64,000 nt of DNA from Rhodococcus sp. 14-1411-2a (GTDB lineage Bacteria; Actinomycetota; Actinomycetes; Mycobacteriales; Mycobacteriaceae). The notes under the pieces were generated by a model, which was not told where the DNA came from, did not search any database, and saw only the letters and a list, made by a program, of their open reading frames with translations. Positions 62,810 through 64,000 of this stretch are shown here, in pieces (position 1 is the first letter of the stretch; every line of letters begins with the position of its first letter). The position numbers and the translations under genes are program-made. Where the stretch lies: assembly GCF_002259485.1 (NCBI RefSeq), contig NZ_NPGA01000008.1:124001-188000 (forward strand). Direction: 5' to 3'.

Positions 62810-62816
62810 GTGTCCG

Positions 62817-62845
62817 ACCCTACGTCAATCGATAATCATTTTCAA
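62817..62845 (-). promoter_or_regulatory. RiPP operon promoter with overlapping Zur/Fur-like box
   Basis: On the minus strand TTGAAA (62845-62840), a 17-nt spacer and TAGGGT (62822-62817) form a good promoter. The -35 is embedded in TTGAAAATGATTATCGA (62845-62829). That matches 13 of 15 bases of a TGAAAATGATTTTCA-type palindrome bound by actinobacterial Zur (FurB), as I recall it. A bound repressor would cover the -35. The iron regulators DtxR/IdeR use a different TTAGGTTAGGCTAA-like box. Confidence 0.6.
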
Positions 62846-62851
62846 TAAGGT

Positions 62852-63781
62852 TCAGGAACTTTCGAGCTCGTTCGTCACCGTGGCGAGCACCAACCGCAAC
62901 GAAATCGTTCCGCGCCCTGTTGCCCACACCCCGGCGTCCACCTCGATCACCCGATCGTTGCGGGCCGCCGCCACACCCGACCACAACGGATTGCTCGCCA
63001 GCCGGTCAGAGAGAGGCTCGCTGTCGGAACCTGATGAAAATGCCTGCGCGAAGACCACATCCGGATCCACCGACGCGATCTGCTCCACCGATACCGTCGC
63101 GAAGGCATCGGTTCCCGCCTGCCACGGATAGTCACTGACGTCCGTGAGAAGCGAGCCGACGGGGGTGTCGACGGAATCGACTCCGAGACTGCCCGGTTCG
63201 CCGTACATCGACAGCGTCGTGAGGCCTTTCCACTTGCCCGCGGCCGCATCGACCTCGGCGGTGAACGCCTCGGCAGCTGCGTCCGCCTGCTCCTGCCGAT
63301 CCGTCAAACGGCCTATCGTGCGGAGGAATTCGACCGAATCCCGCCAGGAAGTCGGATTCACCAGGTACATCGGTGCCACTTCCTCGACGGCACCCCGCAA
63401 CCCGTCCTGCACTCCCCCGAGTCCGATGACGAGGTCCGGTTCCGAGAGCGCGATGTCCTCGACGTTCTCTTCACCGAATCCGCCCGTGATCTTGCGCATG
63501 TCCACATCCGGACCGGCATAGCGGGGATCGGCCGCAAGTTCCTCTCGGTAAGCGACGGGGGTCATGCCCACCTCCTTCAACGCGTCGACACACATGAGCG
63601 TCAGGCACGCGATTCGCTCGACGGGTGCATCGAGCTCGATCACCGTTCCGCTGTCGTCGGTGACCGTGACCGCAGCTGCTGCGTCGGCGTTGCCCGCATC
63701 GGCGGTACCGCATGCCGCGAGCGCGAACACCGAGAGTGCGAGTGCGCCGAACAATCGAGAAAAGCCGGACAACTTGCGCAT
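62852..63781 (-). CDS. Siderophore/metal-complex-binding lipoprotein (FecB/PF01497 type)
   Basis: A 309-residue lipoprotein with lipobox 'LSVFALAACGTAD' and a helical-backbone binding fold of the periplasmic siderophore-binding class: 'VTVTDDSGTVIELDAPVERI', 'VGMTPVAYREELAADPRY', 'LSEPDLVIGLGGVQDGLRG' and 'SVEQIASVDPDVVFAQAF'. Start ATG at 63781 (MRKLSGFSRLF) follows GGAGTTCCC. It is divergent from a FecCD-type permease with a metal-box palindrome between, and it ends 7 bp before the RiPP operator. It is the candidate receptor for the RiPP product or its metal complex. Confidence 0.88.
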   Translation of the reverse strand: MRKLSGFSRLFGALALSVFALAACGTADAGNADAAAAVTVTDDSGTVIELDAPVERIACLTLMCVDALKEVGMTPVAYREELAADPRYAGPDVDMRKITGGFGEENVEDIALSEPDLVIGLGGVQDGLRGAVEEVAPMYLVNPTSWRDSVEFLRTIGRLTDRQEQADAAAEAFTAEVDAAAGKWKGLTTLSMYGEPGSLGVDSVDTPVGSLLTDVSDYPWQAGTDAFATVSVEQIASVDPDVVFAQAFSSGSDSEPLSDRLASNPLWSGVAAARNDRVIEVDAGVWATGRGTISLRLVLATVTNELESS

Positions 63782-63811
63782 GGGAACTCCTTTGCAGAAT
63801 GATGTATCCGC

Positions 63812-63824
63812 AATGATAATCATT
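63812..63824. promoter_or_regulatory. Metal-regulator palindrome AATGATAATCATT between binding protein and permease
   Basis: A perfect 6-1-6 palindrome between divergent uptake genes shares the GATAATCATT core with the RiPP box at 62829-62845. Its second base pair begins the permease ATG (63813), so a bound repressor would also cover that start codon. It is Zur/Fur-like in form. Confidence 0.6.
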
Positions 63825-64000
63825 ACCGATAGACGTTGGCGTGCTGCGGGTACCTGCGCCTGCGTCGCCGTGATCGTGCTGGCTCTGTGCCTGGGCGAGC
63901 CGACTCTCGATCCGGTGCGCGCGCTCGACGCCGTGCTCGACCCGTCGAATCCCCTCCACCCGCACGTCGCGCTCGTTCGACTGCCGCGTGTGCTGTTGGG
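63813..64000 (+). CDS. FecCD-family ABC permease, 5' part only
   Basis: The first ~62 residues of a permease for iron-siderophore-type uptake. It reads MIIITDRRWRAAGTCACVAV and then a hydrophobic helix 'VIVLALCLGEPTL'. It reaches 'PHVALVRLPRVLLG', the conserved R-L-P-R motif before the second helix in BtuC/FecCD proteins. No other in-frame start is available before the first helix, so translation begins inside the palindrome and the mRNA is probably leaderless. The ORF is cut by the window edge. ATPase and further permease genes should follow to the right. Confidence 0.82.
   Translation, partial: MIIITDRRWRAAGTCACVAVIVLALCLGEPTLDPVRALDAVLDPSNPLHPHVALVRLPRVLL

Overview
The window looks like chromosomal DNA of a high-GC, mycolic-acid-containing actinomycete, most likely Rhodococcus (perhaps the R. 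fascians / Rhodococcoides group). The evidence is an antigen-85-like mycolyltransferase, a DesA3-type desaturase with its dedicated reductase, an AurF-like/FprB pair, a mycobacterial-type membrane adenylate cyclase, and PhnF operators of the type known in mycobacteria. No rRNA, tRNA, CRISPR array, transposase or phage gene was seen. All names rest on reading translated sequence and motifs by eye. No database search was run.

Layout, left to right. 1-16.9 kb is mostly housekeeping: a truncated CNNM/CBS membrane protein, a universal stress protein, a tctCBA tricarboxylate transporter, an Old Yellow Enzyme flanked by two copies of a two-hairpin element, a type III glutamine synthetase, two SRPBCC proteins, a methyltransferase, an MHS-type MFS porter, and a redox operon (AurF-like diiron protein, FprB, ferredoxin reductase, desaturase). 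17-25.2 kb holds an adenylate cyclase and then a compact mycosporine-like amino acid (UV sunscreen) operon: HAD-like protein, mysA, mysB, mysC, mysD, a TauD-type dioxygenase and a DUF1275 membrane protein, nearly all joined by 4-bp or 1-bp overlaps. 25.2-35.3 kb holds a PhlG-like hydrolase with its TetR regulator, a pirin, a GNAT protein, an ATP-grasp enzyme coupled to an unrecognised 683-residue protein with a possible papain/transglutaminase-like centre, a mycolyltransferase, and a YCII/ECF42-type sigma factor pair. 35.3-41.9 kb is a carbohydrate operon resembling the fructose system frcBCA-frcK, with a PfkB kinase, a LacI regulator and a class II aldolase.

41.8-42.5 kb is an intergenic repeat field: three ~100-bp copies of a GC-rich inverted-repeat element plus a duplicated 3' tail of the neighbouring yihY gene. 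43.6-45.7 kb holds CsbD, a GAF-ANTAR antiterminator and a Nei-type glycosylase. 45.7-52.8 kb is a phosphonate uptake and cleavage locus (phnX-like, phnD, phnC, a double-length phnE and an alcohol dehydrogenase, divergent from phnF and an FAD oxidoreductase) with two PhnF-type operators between the divergent arms. 52.9-56.8 kb is a probable copper/heme operon (DyP peroxidase, PCuAC chaperone, PepSY membrane protein).

The most unusual locus is 57.3-64.0 kb. It is a small RiPP cluster of the azol(in)e-forming type: SagB-like dehydrogenase, MFS exporter, YcaO cyclodehydratase, CocE/S15-type hydrolase, RRE/ThiF-like partner, and a 37-residue candidate precursor gene at 62630-62743. It sits against a siderophore-type binding protein and a permease. 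The precursor promoter and the binding-protein/permease promoter both carry AT-rich palindromes resembling Zur/Fur-family operators. The working hypothesis is a metal-starvation-controlled, peptide-derived metallophore with its own uptake system.
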